A stretch of DNA of 62,536 nt from Strigomonas culicis (Eukaryota > Euglenozoa > Kinetoplastea > Trypanosomatida > Trypanosomatidae). Position 1 is the first letter of the stretch. Every line of letters begins with the position of its first letter. Made by a program: the position numbers and the translations under genes. The stretch lies in the NCBI GenBank assembly GCA_000482145.1, contig AUXH01000031.1:1-62536 (forward strand). Reading direction: 5' to 3'. The notes beneath the pieces are model-generated. The model was not told the DNA's origin and made no database searches. It worked only from the letters and a program-made list of their open reading frames with translations. This document shows, piece by piece, positions 18,410 to 28,300 of the stretch.

Positions 18410-21400
18410 TCAGAACCAGCTGTTTTTCTGTTTCTCTTTCAGTTGTGTCGCTAAACTCTGGAACGTCAGCGCCTGGTTCGCCATCTGCTCGGACCGGTCG
18501 CCGATGTCGCGCAGCCGCTCGCCGCGCTCCTGCACGCGGCGCACGTTCTCACTCATCATGCGCTTCGCCTCGATGAGGCTCACATTCTCCCTCTCCGCAA
18601 TTGCCTTCAGCTGCGCGTAGCGGCTTCCCTTGGGCAGCTCGCCGGTGGCGGCGCCCGTCGCCGCGCTGGCCGCCGGGCCCTCCGCCGCCCGCGGCGCTGC
18701 CGCGGCGCGGCTGCCGAGCAGCTGGTTGCGCTCGATGGCAGCCACTTGCTGTGCCGTTTGGGTGGGCGACGCCGCGGCGGGGGCCGCGTTGGGCTGCGAG
18801 GACATGCTGTTGGCCGCGCTCGAGAGGCTCGGCGCGCGTCCGCCGGTGGGGAGTGGCATCGGCGCCGACGGCGCGTCAGCGCTCTTCGTCTTTCGCAGCG
18901 TTTCGGACTCCAGCTTCAGCGCGATATCCTCCCACGGCAGCGTCATGAGGCGCTTGAAGAAGCCGGTCTCCTGCTTGAGCGTCAGCGGCGGCGGCAGGAA
19001 GCGGCTGTAGCCGCGGAAGGTCGACGGCACGGGGCAGTAGCGGCGCCGGTCGCCGAAGCACTTGCGCACGACGATGCCGCTCTCCTGCAGACCCAGATTG
19101 GCTTCAATAAAGAAGTGGCCGAGCACGCCACTGTTGGATCCGAGGAAGTAGAGGTGCAGCGTGTTGTCGATCTCAACGGGGAGGACCTGAAGCCTGTCCT
19201 CGCCCGCAAAGTCCAGAGTCGCGTAGGGCTCCATGCGCGGCTTGGCGGTGCGACTGTCGAGGATGTTCAGCCACCGCCAGCCGTTCGCGTCCCGCGTGAT
19301 GACGATGACGGAGCCACGGGCGCGGTACACGGAGAAGAACTCGAGGCGCCGCGACGCGTCCAGGTGGCAGATCGCCGGCGTCGCCGTGGGGACCGCCGCG
19401 CTGCCCGTCGCGCCGGTGCTGCCTTCGAAGAGGGAGCCCACATCCACCATGGCGATCTCCTCCGCGGTGACGAAGGCAATGGTGGGTGAAACCGTCGCTG
19501 CCTTGTTCGGCGACTGCTCCATGTTGAGCACGTAGCTGCGCATCTCGCCCTGCGGCGTGTCGTAGCACAGCTCCGCGGTGCCGAGGCCCCACTCCGCCTC
19601 GACGTTCACGATGCTGCCGTGTGCGATGACAGGGTTCTCCGGTATCATGTGCATGCCGGCCGTTTCCAGGATCCACGTGAGGCTGCTCCCTTGCACCTCG
19701 ATCGTCAGTAGCATCTCGCCGCCAGTGGCAGTGACCGTGAAGGACGGGATCGCCCTCCACTCTTCCGAGAGACCGAGGCGGTAGCACCACGTGTCGTCGC
19801 TATCCTCGGCGAGCCCGCAGCCCAGCGTCAGCTTGAAAAGCGCCGCGCCCAGCGCGTCGAAGGCGGTCACGAAGCCGTACTCGCTTCCGCTCGCCGGGCG
19901 GCTCTGCACGCGAAGGGACACGTCGAACCGCATGATGTCACCGGAGAGATTCGGCGGCGGCGGCACCGACGCCGTCGTGACGCAGAGCCGCGTCGCCTTG
20001 GTGGCGTAGGGCGGGCTGGCGAAGGCGACCATCCGCATCGTGCTGACATTCCACAGCAGGAAGCCCACCCCGTCGCCCAGCAGGTAGGCGAGGCAGAGCG
20101 CGCCGTCCGGCATGCCCGGGGTCGCCCGCCAGAAGGCGTCGAGCGAGACGACCCTCGCGCCGACGGGCAGCAGCCCGGCGGGGAGGAGCACCATGTAGGG
20201 CTTGCCGTCCTCGCCCTTGCGGCCGCTCAGGTCAACGATGGCAACGGTGTCATCCTCCAGCAGCGCGAGGATGCTCTTGCCGTCGTTGCAGATGCGCATG
20301 CGGCTCGTGACGGTCGAGGGCTCCAGCCGCGCGTCGATAAAGGAGCAGTGCTTCACCATGCGCGTGCCCGGCGTCCCGGAGCCCTCCAGCTGCAGCGCCG
20401 CGCGGTCCAGGTTGAACACGAACGCGCCCGTGTTGCGGCGAATGTCGTTCTTCATCACCGTGATGATCGCCTCGCTCGAGTAGACGCGCACAAAGAGCTC
20501 AGTGGGCAGGAAAGCGGACTCGAAGGAGGGCAGCGCCACCTCCACGACGAGCGACGCGGGGTCCTGCTCGAGCGCCAGCGCGACCCACGGCATGCACTTC
20601 TGCAGCACGCGCGGGTGCATCGCGAAGGCCTCGTTCGACTCGGGCGAGAGGCACATGGCCTGCGCGGCGTCCGTCACGGTCACCATGACGGTCTTCTTCC
20701 AGAGCTCCGCCTCGGGCGTGCCGGACTCGACGCGGCACTCGTTCTCGGGCAAGCACTGCTGCAGCAGCGTCGAGCCGCCGCGCAGCAGCCGCTCCCACGT
20801 GGAGGAGATGGGCGTGTTCTTGATCTGCGCGGCGAGCTGGCGCAGCTGCGTCTCGGGCAGGCGGAAGAGCAGCGCTCGCGGGTGCCACGGGCACGTCGCG
20901 CTCAGCTCGCGCAGCTCCTTCGTGCTCTCCAGCCCGCCCGTCTGGCGGTTGCGCTTGGCGAGGATGGGGCGCAGCCCGCCCTCGCTCGTCACGAAGAGCG
21001 CCTCGAGGTCCACGTCCGTGAGCCCGTTGCCCCAGTAGCTCGAGATCATGCACGGCTCCACGCTGAACACGTTGTAGTAGTTGTCCGCCAGGCTGTCGCC
21101 GCACCCTGCGCCCGCGCGCTTGGCGCCGGCCGCGGCGGACTTGCCGACCGTGCCGGAGGAGGCGTTCAGGTGATCGATGATCTTGTCCTGCCGCAGCACC
21201 TTCTTGTCGTCGAGCCGGATGACCACCTCCACGATATCGCGCTGCCCGTGGAGCAGCAGATACATTTGGCTGTGTTTGTCGTTCGTGGAGTGGAAGCCGT
21301 CGGCGAGCTTCGTGCGGGCAATGTGGATGCCCACACAGTACTCGTTGTAGAAGAAGGCGTCGTAGGAGCTCGGGATGGCGTGTGAAATGCTGCTGGCGAG

Positions 21401-22279
21401 GTCGATGCTCCAGTACAGCTCGCACGTCTTGTTCTTCTTCTTCTTGCTCTCCGTCCAGAGCAGCAGCTTCGTGCTGTACATGGTCGTCGCGGCCACGTAG
21501 TTGCCGCCGGGGCTGACGCGGCACGCGGCGAGCGTGCCGTCCGGCGTGCCCGTGAAGGGGGACGCGTCGAAGAAGGCGCTCAGACGCCCCTCGTCGATGT
21601 ACCACTTCGCCACGCCGGGCACCCCCGCCACCACGCCTACGAACGCGTTGGGGTTCTCCGGGTACGAGTCCATGGACAGCACGGAGCCCCACGAGAAGAA
21701 CTTGGCTGCGCTCGCCTCGGCGCTGTCCACCTCCACCGGGCCGTCCTTGAGCACGGGGCCGCAGAGCCCCAGGATGTCGATCTCGACCGTCGTCCAGCAG
21801 AGGATCGGGCGATCCTCCGGGTTGAGCGTGATGGGGTTCAGCCGGAAGTACGACACGACGCCGCTCTTGCGGCCGACCGCGCCGCAGGTGAGCCCCTTCG
21901 GCACGTGGAGGCAGGTGAAGGGCGCGCCGTTCGGCGTGAGCTGCGAGTCGCCCGCGCACAGGCTGTAGTCCATGCACACGAGAGCGTCCGCCGCGAGGAT
22001 GAGAAAGGTCGACGTGCCCGTGTACAGGAAGAGGTCGAGCCAGTGCGTGCCCTGCCGCAGCGGCAGCACCTGCCGGCACATCTCTTTGCCCATCACAAGC
22101 ACCTTCGCGTCGTCCCCCACACACACGAGGACGCCCAGCAACGTGTCGTAGCGGCAGATGTGGTAGTCGGACATGACGACCGTGCTGTTGCCGCCCAGCT
22201 GGAAGGTGTAGGGCGACGCCGCCGCGGCGGGCGCCGCATCCTTGCTTGGCGATGGATCCCAAAAGCGAACTCTATCCAT
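18410..22279 (-). CDS. Tomosyn/Lgl-like protein with C-terminal R-SNARE motif
   Basis: 1289 residues. The bulk (about 20-1100) is beta-rich, with WD-like short strands, consistent with the double beta-propeller of the tomosyn (STXBP5)/Lgl/Sro7 family. It is followed by a short 'tail' (FGDRRRYCPVPSTFRGYSRF) and an Ala/Pro-rich linker (about 1140-1215). The last 60 residues form a SNARE coiled coil: RRVQERGERLRDIGDRSEQM aligns with the VAMP core, placing the zero-layer Arg at R1252. The protein ends KQKNSWF with no membrane anchor, as in tomosyn. In the known family this R-SNARE occupies syntaxin/SNAP25-type Q-SNAREs and restrains or templates fusion. A role in secretion near the flagellar pocket would be inference. 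The propeller assignment is by composition only; the SNARE motif is clear. Confidence 0.82.
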   Translation of the reverse strand: MDRVRFWDPSPSKDAAPAAAASPYTFQLGGNSTVVMSDYHICRYDTLLGVLVCVGDDAKVLVMGKEMCRQVLPLRQGTHWLDLFLYTGTSTFLILAADALVCMDYSLCAGDSQLTPNGAPFTCLHVPKGLTCGAVGRKSGVVSYFRLNPITLNPEDRPILCWTTVEIDILGLCGPVLKDGPVEVDSAEASAAKFFSWGSVLSMDSYPENPNAFVGVVAGVPGVAKWYIDEGRLSAFFDASPFTGTPDGTLAACRVSPGGNYVAATTMYSTKLLLWTESKKKKNKTCELYWSIDLASSISHAIPSSYDAFFYNEYCVGIHIARTKLADGFHSTNDKHSQMYLLLHGQRDIVEVVIRLDDKKVLRQDKIIDHLNASSGTVGKSAAAGAKRAGAGCGDSLADNYYNVFSVEPCMISSYWGNGLTDVDLEALFVTSEGGLRPILAKRNRQTGGLESTKELRELSATCPWHPRALLFRLPETQLRQLAAQIKNTPISSTWERLLRGGSTLLQQCLPENECRVESGTPEAELWKKTVMVTVTDAAQAMCLSPESNEAFAMHPRVLQKCMPWVALALEQDPASLVVEVALPSFESAFLPTELFVRVYSSEAIITVMKNDIRRNTGAFVFNLDRAALQLEGSGTPGTRMVKHCSFIDARLEPSTVTSRMRICNDGKSILALLEDDTVAIVDLSGRKGEDGKPYMVLLPAGLLPVGARVVSLDAFWRATPGMPDGALCLAYLLGDGVGFLLWNVSTMRMVAFASPPYATKATRLCVTTASVPPPPNLSGDIMRFDVSLRVQSRPASGSEYGFVTAFDALGAALFKLTLGCGLAEDSDDTWCYRLGLSEEWRAIPSFTVTATGGEMLLTIEVQGSSLTWILETAGMHMIPENPVIAHGSIVNVEAEWGLGTAELCYDTPQGEMRSYVLNMEQSPNKAATVSPTIAFVTAEEIAMVDVGSLFEGSTGATGSAAVPTATPAICHLDASRRLEFFSVYRARGSVIVITRDANGWRWLNILDSRTAKPRMEPYATLDFAGEDRLQVLPVEIDNTLHLYFLGSNSGVLGHFFIEANLGLQESGIVVRKCFGDRRRYCPVPSTFRGYSRFLPPPLTLKQETGFFKRLMTLPWEDIALKLESETLRKTKSADAPSAPMPLPTGGRAPSLSSAANSMSSQPNAAPAAASPTQTAQQVAAIERNQLLGSRAAAAPRAAEGPAASAATGAATGELPKGSRYAQLKAIAERENVSLIEAKRMMSENVRRVQERGERLRDIGDRSEQMANQALTFQSLATQLKEKQKNSWF

Positions 22280-22280
22280 G

Positions 22281-22314
<34 letters not shown>
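22280..22314. repeat. (TG)n microsatellite directly upstream of the tomosyn-like start codon
   Basis: About 17 TG units with one CG interruption on the plus strand, (CA)n on the coding strand. The last CA merges with the ATG. No AG dinucleotide occurs on the coding strand between the ATG and about 22394, so this repeat must be transcribed 5' UTR. Confidence 0.9.
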
Positions 22315-22315
<1 letters not shown>

Positions 22316-22396
22316 TGTTGTTCGCGCAGTGTAGGTGTGTAGATGTATGGAGCAAGATGGTTATGACGACGTTAGTAATGCAAGAGTTTAAACTAA

Positions 22397-22415
22397 ATAT
22401 ATATATATATATATA
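22397..22415. repeat. (AT)n microsatellite
   Basis: About 9 AT units in the spacer. On the coding strand the run ends TATTTAG, a possible splice acceptor for the tomosyn-like gene. Confidence 0.85.
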
Positions 22416-23128
22416 CGCAATATGATGGCAACGCAATAGAGTATACGGTATACACAAGAAGGCAATAAGTGTAAAAATTAGAGAAAAACCTTGTGTTCTT
22501 TGAACGAGAAAAGAAAGGAAAGACAGGTTGACAATCCGGTGTACATGCACGACAACGCATTCGTACAAGGAGGAACAAGCAGATGGAAATCGAACTCTCC
22601 CAGTTGTTCTTGATACTCACTTGCTTTTTTTTTCTTCTTTATTACTTGTTGTTGTTGTTCGATATAAGACCAAACACAATTAGTATATCTCATTTTTATC
22701 ACGTTAAAAGAGGAAACTGAGGTAAAAGAAAGAGTTAAAATGAAAACACCAATGGGAAAAGGAATTGCTAATCTCACAAAACAGTACGAATAATAGTAAA
22801 AAGGAGAGATAAAGCGCAACATGATTATGGTAGTCACACGAATTCTGTCGTTCAGAATAGAAGAAGGACATCCGTAATTATAAGAACCATTTTGTAAGCA
22901 AAAAAATCGCTAGGCAATAAAAAGTGAGTACATCCCTCTGAAGATACAACATCTTTTCAACGTGCTCCTCCATTTTTTATTCTTTTAAATGCGTTTTTTT
23001 TTTCGAAATTTTTTTTTCGTCTTTTCTTGTTTTGGTTGCTTTTGGTTTTATATTAGTTTTGCGTATAGAACTAGGCAACGGTACTATCAAGGGCATTCTG
23101 GCCGCCCGCCTGCCAGAGGCAGCAGGGC

Positions 23129-24367
23129 TCAGGGTGCTGTGGCCATGGGCGGGGGCGTCGCGTGCAGCACCGGCTTGGCCGACAGGAACTGAAACTCGTG
23201 CACCGTCGTCTCCTGGTAGGTCTCGCCCTTGTTGAGCACGGTGGACGGGAAGCTAGGCACGTTGGGGCTGTTGGGAAAGTACTGGCACATGAGCGCGACG
23301 CCGCTGTGCCGCTGGAAGCGCTTCCCGAACGTGCCGTCCGCGTCCTTCGGGAGGGCGTTGGCCGTGTACACGGTCACAACGGGGTTCGTCGTGCTGATGC
23401 GCATCTGCAGCTGGGTGTCCGGGCTGTACAGCGTGGCGGCCTCGCGCAGCGTCGCGTCCCACGTGTCGAGGGCGATGGTGTCGTCGTAGCCCCACGGGTC
23501 GCGGCCCATCTCCTCCGTGTCTAGCATGCCGTTGATGATGGGCCGCATTTCGTTGTAGTCGTTCACCGTCCTGGTCGTCTCGCTCATCTCGCCCTTCAGC
23601 ACAAAGTCCTCCGTCATGACCGCGACGTGCTTGGCCGGGACCTGGAGGCAGTGGTTCGTGATGAGCGACGGCACCGCCGACTTCATTTCCGTCCGGATGG
23701 GGCGCGGCACGCCGTTGAGGTTCCAGAAGGTGTTGTTGGTGAGATTGACCACCGTTGCCTGCACCGGCGTGTTGTCCGAGAGCGAGGCCTGGTGCACGTA
23801 CTTGAGCGCGGCCACGGTCGAATTCTTGCAGATGGTGTACGTGGTCGTCACGAAGAGCTCCCCTGGAAAGCCCTGGTCTAAGTGAGGCGACGTGAGGTGG
23901 AAGGACACGCCGATCTCCTCCTCGCCCTCCGTCACGATGTACTTCCACTGGTGCTTGTCGAAGCCCTGGGGGCCGCCGTGCAGTGTGTGGCCGCCGCAGT
24001 TCTGCAGCAGCTTGTAGTTGCTGTGGTTCAGCGTGAACTCCCCGTCGGCAATGCGCCCCGCAAAGCGGCCGCGCGTCGAGCCGCGTGGGGCGAGCGTGTT
24101 CTTCAGCTCCTCGGGGCTGATAAAGCCGAGGCAGACCTCCAGCCAGCTGGACGGGTCCTCCGCCGGCTTGTAAGGGTCGCGCACGCGCACCGAGTTGACA
24201 GACGCTCCGTACGTCAGGAGCTCGACGCGGATGTAGGGCGAGTACAGGGTAATCTTGAATCCGTCGCCGAAGGGCTCTACTTTGCTCTTCGTCTGCTCAA
24301 ACGCCGGCGGTGGCACAGCGCCCACAGGCTCCGCACGCACGGGGGAAGGATTGCCGTCTTCCGACAT
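23129..24367 (-). CDS. Aldose 1-epimerase (galactose mutarotase) family protein
   Basis: 412 residues; interconverts alpha and beta anomers of hexoses. Family landmarks in order: YGASVNSVRV (about 53-62), RFAGRIADGEF with the substrate-contacting Arg and the N of NHSNYKL (about 100-118), GGHTLHGGPQGFDKHQW with the active-site His (near 127), VVNLTNNTFWNL (near 208), GYDDTIALD (near 298), SGVALMCQYFPNSPN and the C-terminal catalytic Glu in LNKGETYQETTVHEF (near 392). A Pro-rich N-terminal extension of about 30 residues and a C-terminal tail of about 15 residues exceed the usual length of about 340. The last residues (ATAP) are not a glycosomal PTS1. The first conserved TNHS-type motif reads TNNT, a mild deviation. 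Confidence 0.92.
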   Translation of the reverse strand: MSEDGNPSPVRAEPVGAVPPPAFEQTKSKVEPFGDGFKITLYSPYIRVELLTYGASVNSVRVRDPYKPAEDPSSWLEVCLGFISPEELKNTLAPRGSTRGRFAGRIADGEFTLNHSNYKLLQNCGGHTLHGGPQGFDKHQWKYIVTEGEEEIGVSFHLTSPHLDQGFPGELFVTTTYTICKNSTVAALKYVHQASLSDNTPVQATVVNLTNNTFWNLNGVPRPIRTEMKSAVPSLITNHCLQVPAKHVAVMTEDFVLKGEMSETTRTVNDYNEMRPIINGMLDTEEMGRDPWGYDDTIALDTWDATLREAATLYSPDTQLQMRISTTNPVVTVYTANALPKDADGTFGKRFQRHSGVALMCQYFPNSPNVPSFPSTVLNKGETYQETTVHEFQFLSAKPVLHATPPPMATAP

Positions 24368-24717
24368 TTGTTACTTCTACTAAGAAAAAAAAAAAAGAGT
24401 TGATAATTTGAAAATATAAAACCTTTTGTTTTGTGGTGAAAAATGGTACAAAGAAAGAGAAAGGAGGGGCGGAAGAAGAGGGAAAAGAGGCGATATTACG
24501 GAAGGAAGCTTCCAGCGGACTGGCGGAAGCAACAGGGCGCGCGCGTGGGTAGAACACAGGTCGGCATTAATATACCAGATTCGGGCCACATAAAGCACTA
24601 GTGAACAGCTGCTTGTCAAGGAAAATGTAGCAGGAGATGGCCTGAAGCAGAAAGACGGACACATTGGTTTTTATTCTTCTCTACACGATAAGCCTCGAGT
24701 GGATGAGAAGTGCTCCA
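24368..24717. other. Intergenic spacer, 91-residue orphan gene to aldose-epimerase gene
   Basis: Pyrimidine-rich on the coding strand at 24445-24490, a probable splice tract. Overlapping minus-strand ORFs of 86-94 codons translate this tract and lack coding character. Confidence 0.55.
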
Positions 24718-24993
24718 CTATGAGCAGAGCTCTTCTTGGATACGGGTCTCGGTGCATGCCACGGTGAGACGCTCCAGTGCCATCTGCGCATTCTGCGTCT
24801 CGCGTATTGTCAGGAAGAGCTCCAGCTCCGTCGTTCGCATCGTGTCGTGCGCCGCCCTCGCCATCTGACACGGCAGGGAGACGGCGGCCACATCCGTGAC
24901 GAGGAAGTCACTTATTTGGTCTGTGTAAGATTGAACGAGCCGCAGAGTGCTGTCATCGCACTCCGCTGCGGGGGTTCGGTGCGTGTCGCTCAT
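24718..24993 (-). CDS. 91-residue helical protein, hypothetical
   Basis: Not recognised. 91 residues starting MSDTHRTPAAE. After a short polar start it is predicted almost wholly helical (about 17-88, LVQSYTDQISDFLVTDVAAV then MRTTELELFLTIRETQNAQM). There is no membrane segment or targeting sequence, and the end is EELCS. Size and helical make-up resemble small subunits of multi-protein complexes such as BLOC-, kinetochore- or dynein-associated assemblies, but no signature supports any of them. GC-rich third positions and an ATG at 24993 flanked by normal UTRs support a real gene. It is not related to the tandem 91-residue pair at 4407-5439. Confidence 0.72.
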   Translation of the reverse strand: MSDTHRTPAAECDDSTLRLVQSYTDQISDFLVTDVAAVSLPCQMARAAHDTMRTTELELFLTIRETQNAQMALERLTVACTETRIQEELCS

Positions 24994-25334
24994 GGCAAGA
25001 AGGAGCCGGTGTACCCGTATGGGCAGCTGTAAAAGGCACTAGCGAGAATAATTCTCAGAAGGGGGACAATAGCAACAACGGAAATCAAACAGAAAATGAG
25101 GCGAGAAGCACGTGGAAGTCACAACGTTAACACATGGGTGTCAACAAGCGTCACTCCAACGAGTGTGTAGTGAAGGAAGGAAGCAGCGAACTGTGAAGAG
25201 GCACAGTCTCAGTAGATAAGTGTGCATTTGCTGAAGGTACGTAACACAGACGTAAGAAAAGGTTCGCAAATAAGTAATTTAAAAAGGGGGAAGTAAAAGG
25301 TGAGAGATAATAAAGATAAGAGGTCTTTTGATTT
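24994..25334. other. Intergenic spacer, EF-hand membrane protein gene to 91-residue orphan gene
   Basis: Mixed AT content with purine-rich stretches (pyrimidine on the coding strand) at 25060-25110. No RNA gene or ORF of note. Confidence 0.5.
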
Positions 25335-28300
25335 TTACACATCCTTGAACAGATTCAACAGCTTGGGAACACTTGCCGATGTGAACGCGTCCTCCATCTG
25401 CTCCTTTCTGGCGCCCTTACGGATCGCACCGTAGAGATTGTGCCGGAACACATTCACGAGCTTCTCAATCTGTCGCATGTGCGCGACGGCGACCATCAGC
25501 CCTGACCCGGAGCGCTCCAGGGAGGGGCCTGACGCCAAGAGGAAGGTGGCCGACAGCAGCTCCAGCCGTGCGAGCGTGTACGCGCCGCCCGTCTGAGAAT
25601 CCTTCAGGTGTGGCACCTGCAGCAGCGTCAAGATGAGCGCAAACACAGCCACCTTGCGGCGTATCGACGGCGTCAGCGCCACCGCCCGCATGCAATGCAC
25701 GTCGATCGGCACACCGATCGCCGCGCTCCCGTGCTTCCGCTTCAGCGACGCGCAGAACTCCACGCCGAGAACGCCCAACTCGCTCTCGGAGAGCAGGCGG
25801 TCCTCCTCCTGCCGGCTCTGCGCGTGCAGCCGGGCCCAGGGGAACACACGATGTACGATGTACCGAGCTGTTCCCAGCACACGCGCATAGCCGCGGTCCT
25901 CCGCTGCGATGTGGGAGCCGTGCGGCACCTGCTTGGTGTCGCACGCCTGCACCTCCAGCTCCACCAGCGGCATCAAATCGAGGAGAAGCGCGTTGATTCC
26001 CCTCTCGTCTCCCTCCCCCTCGTCGGTGCGACCCTGTGCCTCGTTCGCCTCCTCCGTCGGGAGAGAGATGGACGTCACGCGAACTGCGGCGACAAAGCGC
26101 TGCCAAAAGAGCTGCACCGGCGAGAACTCATCCTTCGTGTAGAGCCCGTACTTGTCAAAAATGAGCTTTACGCGGTAGAGCTCGAGAAAGAGGTGCACCG
26201 GGACGTTGTACAAGGCGCTGCCAAGCTCCTCCTTGGGCCTGAGGGCGCTGTCGCATCGGAAGTCGTCGTAGTAGTGCTGCGCCGCGTTCTTGTACTCGAA
26301 GGAAAAGCAATGGGTCAGATACTCCTCGGCCATGCACTCCGCAAAGTGACACAGGGAGAGGCGCCACTCCACGGCCTCGTCGAGCAGAAAGCCGTCGCCG
26401 AGGAAGTAAGTCTGGAGGACGCTCGTCAGGCACAGCAGCGTGTAGGTGTAACTCGAGAAGGCAATCGCGCAGGTCTGGATAAGCATAAACAGGAGCGCGA
26501 TGGTGCGCGGCGTTTGAAAGACGACGCTGCGTCTGACGGTCTCAATGCCAAATAAGGCGATCAGCCGTTTACGTCGTATCCCGTCCTGCAGCGTGAAGGG
26601 CTCCCACGAGTGGAAGAAAGACGCCAACGTTGGGTTTTCCAAAAAGATCAGCCGCTCCCTGAGGCAAAGGACACGGCTAGGGACGTCCCTAATCGGGGAT
26701 GCAAGGCGAAGGGCAATGTAGAGAAGTCCACAGTACTTGTGGATGTGCTCAATAAATGCTCCGTACATGAGAATGGCAAACATGAATACGCAAAGAAAAA
26801 CCGTATTGCCTTGTAGACACTCCGCAAAGAGCAGCACGTGAAACCCTGCAAATACACAAAACTGTACCACAACCGGTAACACAAAACTGAGCAGCGACGC
26901 GGTCCGCTGGGCGATACCAAAATCGCGCCGATTAAACACCGGCGCGTACCGCAGCAGCTGAAGCAACGCTACTTCATCCTTGGGCGAGAGCAGAAGCTCT
27001 TCGACGATGCGGTCGGGGGTGCTCGTCGGAGACGTTGTCGCGGAGAGGACAGATTTCATATGTTCCGAGTACATACCGCAACGCAGGAGCAGAAAGGCGA
27101 GCGAGTTTTGGGTGTGGTTCGGCGCGCTGTCGGCATCTTTGCACCACACGTGTCGCAGCCACAGCACCGTTCTCACGTAAGCCACAATGCCCTTGTGGGG
27201 CTCGGCTTGTATCGGCTTCTCCACGAGTCGGCGCCCCGTCGCCGTGGCGAAAAGGAACGCGTCCGGAGAGCAGCGACACAGTAGCGCTAAGGAGGCGGTG
27301 CCATGGCCACGCTTGTCAAAGACGGATAATCGCTTTGCAACGTGGAGCAACGCCCGTATACGGTAGTACAAGATGAAGCGCTCGTGCAACAGCGATGCGG
27401 GACTATCCGTGAAGCAGTCCTCCCCGCGGTGCTTCTCCGCCAGCATCGCTGTGCGGCTGCTGGAGAAGCACTGCGCCACCGTTTCGTCGTACTCCGTCAC
27501 CGGGACGACCGTCCACGTGCGGCGCAGCTCCGCGTGCAGGCGGCCGAGCGCCGACAGCGTGATGAAGTCCGGCGTGGTGGTGACCCCGCGGAAGATCAGC
27601 GAGGTGCTGTACGCGCTGAGGGACGCGGTGTTGGGTGACATAAAAGGCGAGTGCGTGTCTGGTCGCGGCACGAGGGGCGACAGCGACGCGCCCACGTCGC
27701 CCAGAGCCCAGTACCCGTCCGGCAGGTCATTTCCAATTCCGAGGTAGGAAACGAGATTCATGAAGAGCGAAATGAAATCCTCAATCTGTTCGGTAGACCA
27801 TAGCCTCTTGGGCGGTGCGCTCCCCGTCCACGGGTGGGTTTCCGCAGTGTCCTCATCCGCGACCCCTGACACAAAAAGGCGTGCCACCGCCTCCCACGAA
27901 AGCCCCGAGATGGGCATGATGTGCAGCTGATGAAGGGTAATAAACTCACACAAGTCCTGCGTGGACACGACCCCGTCCCCATTCACATCCAGTGTCGCAT
28001 ATATCGCCCGCAACTCGACCGGGCTATAATCCGCAAGCTGCAGCTCGGTAGGTAAGGAGGCATACCTCTGGCTTCGGAGACACGGGTCCTGGAGCGGAGG
28101 GCTGCTGCTGCCCAATTTGGTCATCTCTTCCAGCGCATCGTCGTCGGCGGAGCGAAAGCTGATGCTCCGGGACTGCGCTGTATACGGGAAAAGATTCAGT
28201 GTTGGAGGATCCGCCCGGTCCCCTGTGGCGGTGCTGAAACTGGTGTCTATAAGTGCGACACCCGCCCAATCCGCTGTGCTTGTCACCACCGCAGCTTGAC

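Larger units (their letters stand above)
22280..23128. other. Intergenic spacer, aldose-epimerase gene to tomosyn-like gene (largest gap)
   Basis: 849 bp. It holds a (TG)n run abutting the tomosyn ATG, an (AT)n run at 22397-22415, T-runs near 22990-23020 and a GC-rich patch right after the epimerase stop (23090-23128) with an inverted repeat. Minus-strand ORFs here (75-119 codons) are AT-rich and low-complexity and are not supported. Confidence 0.55.

Noticed and set aside
20499..22262. Minus-strand 587-codon ORF in another frame of the tomosyn-like gene
   Set aside because: Arg/Gly/His-rich out-of-frame translation. The 1289-residue frame contains the SNARE motif and is continuous.
24380..24664. 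Minus-strand 94-codon ORF between the orphan 91-residue gene and the aldose epimerase
   Set aside because: Half of it is the polypyrimidine tract (PLFPLLPPLLSLSL). No sign of coding selection can be seen.
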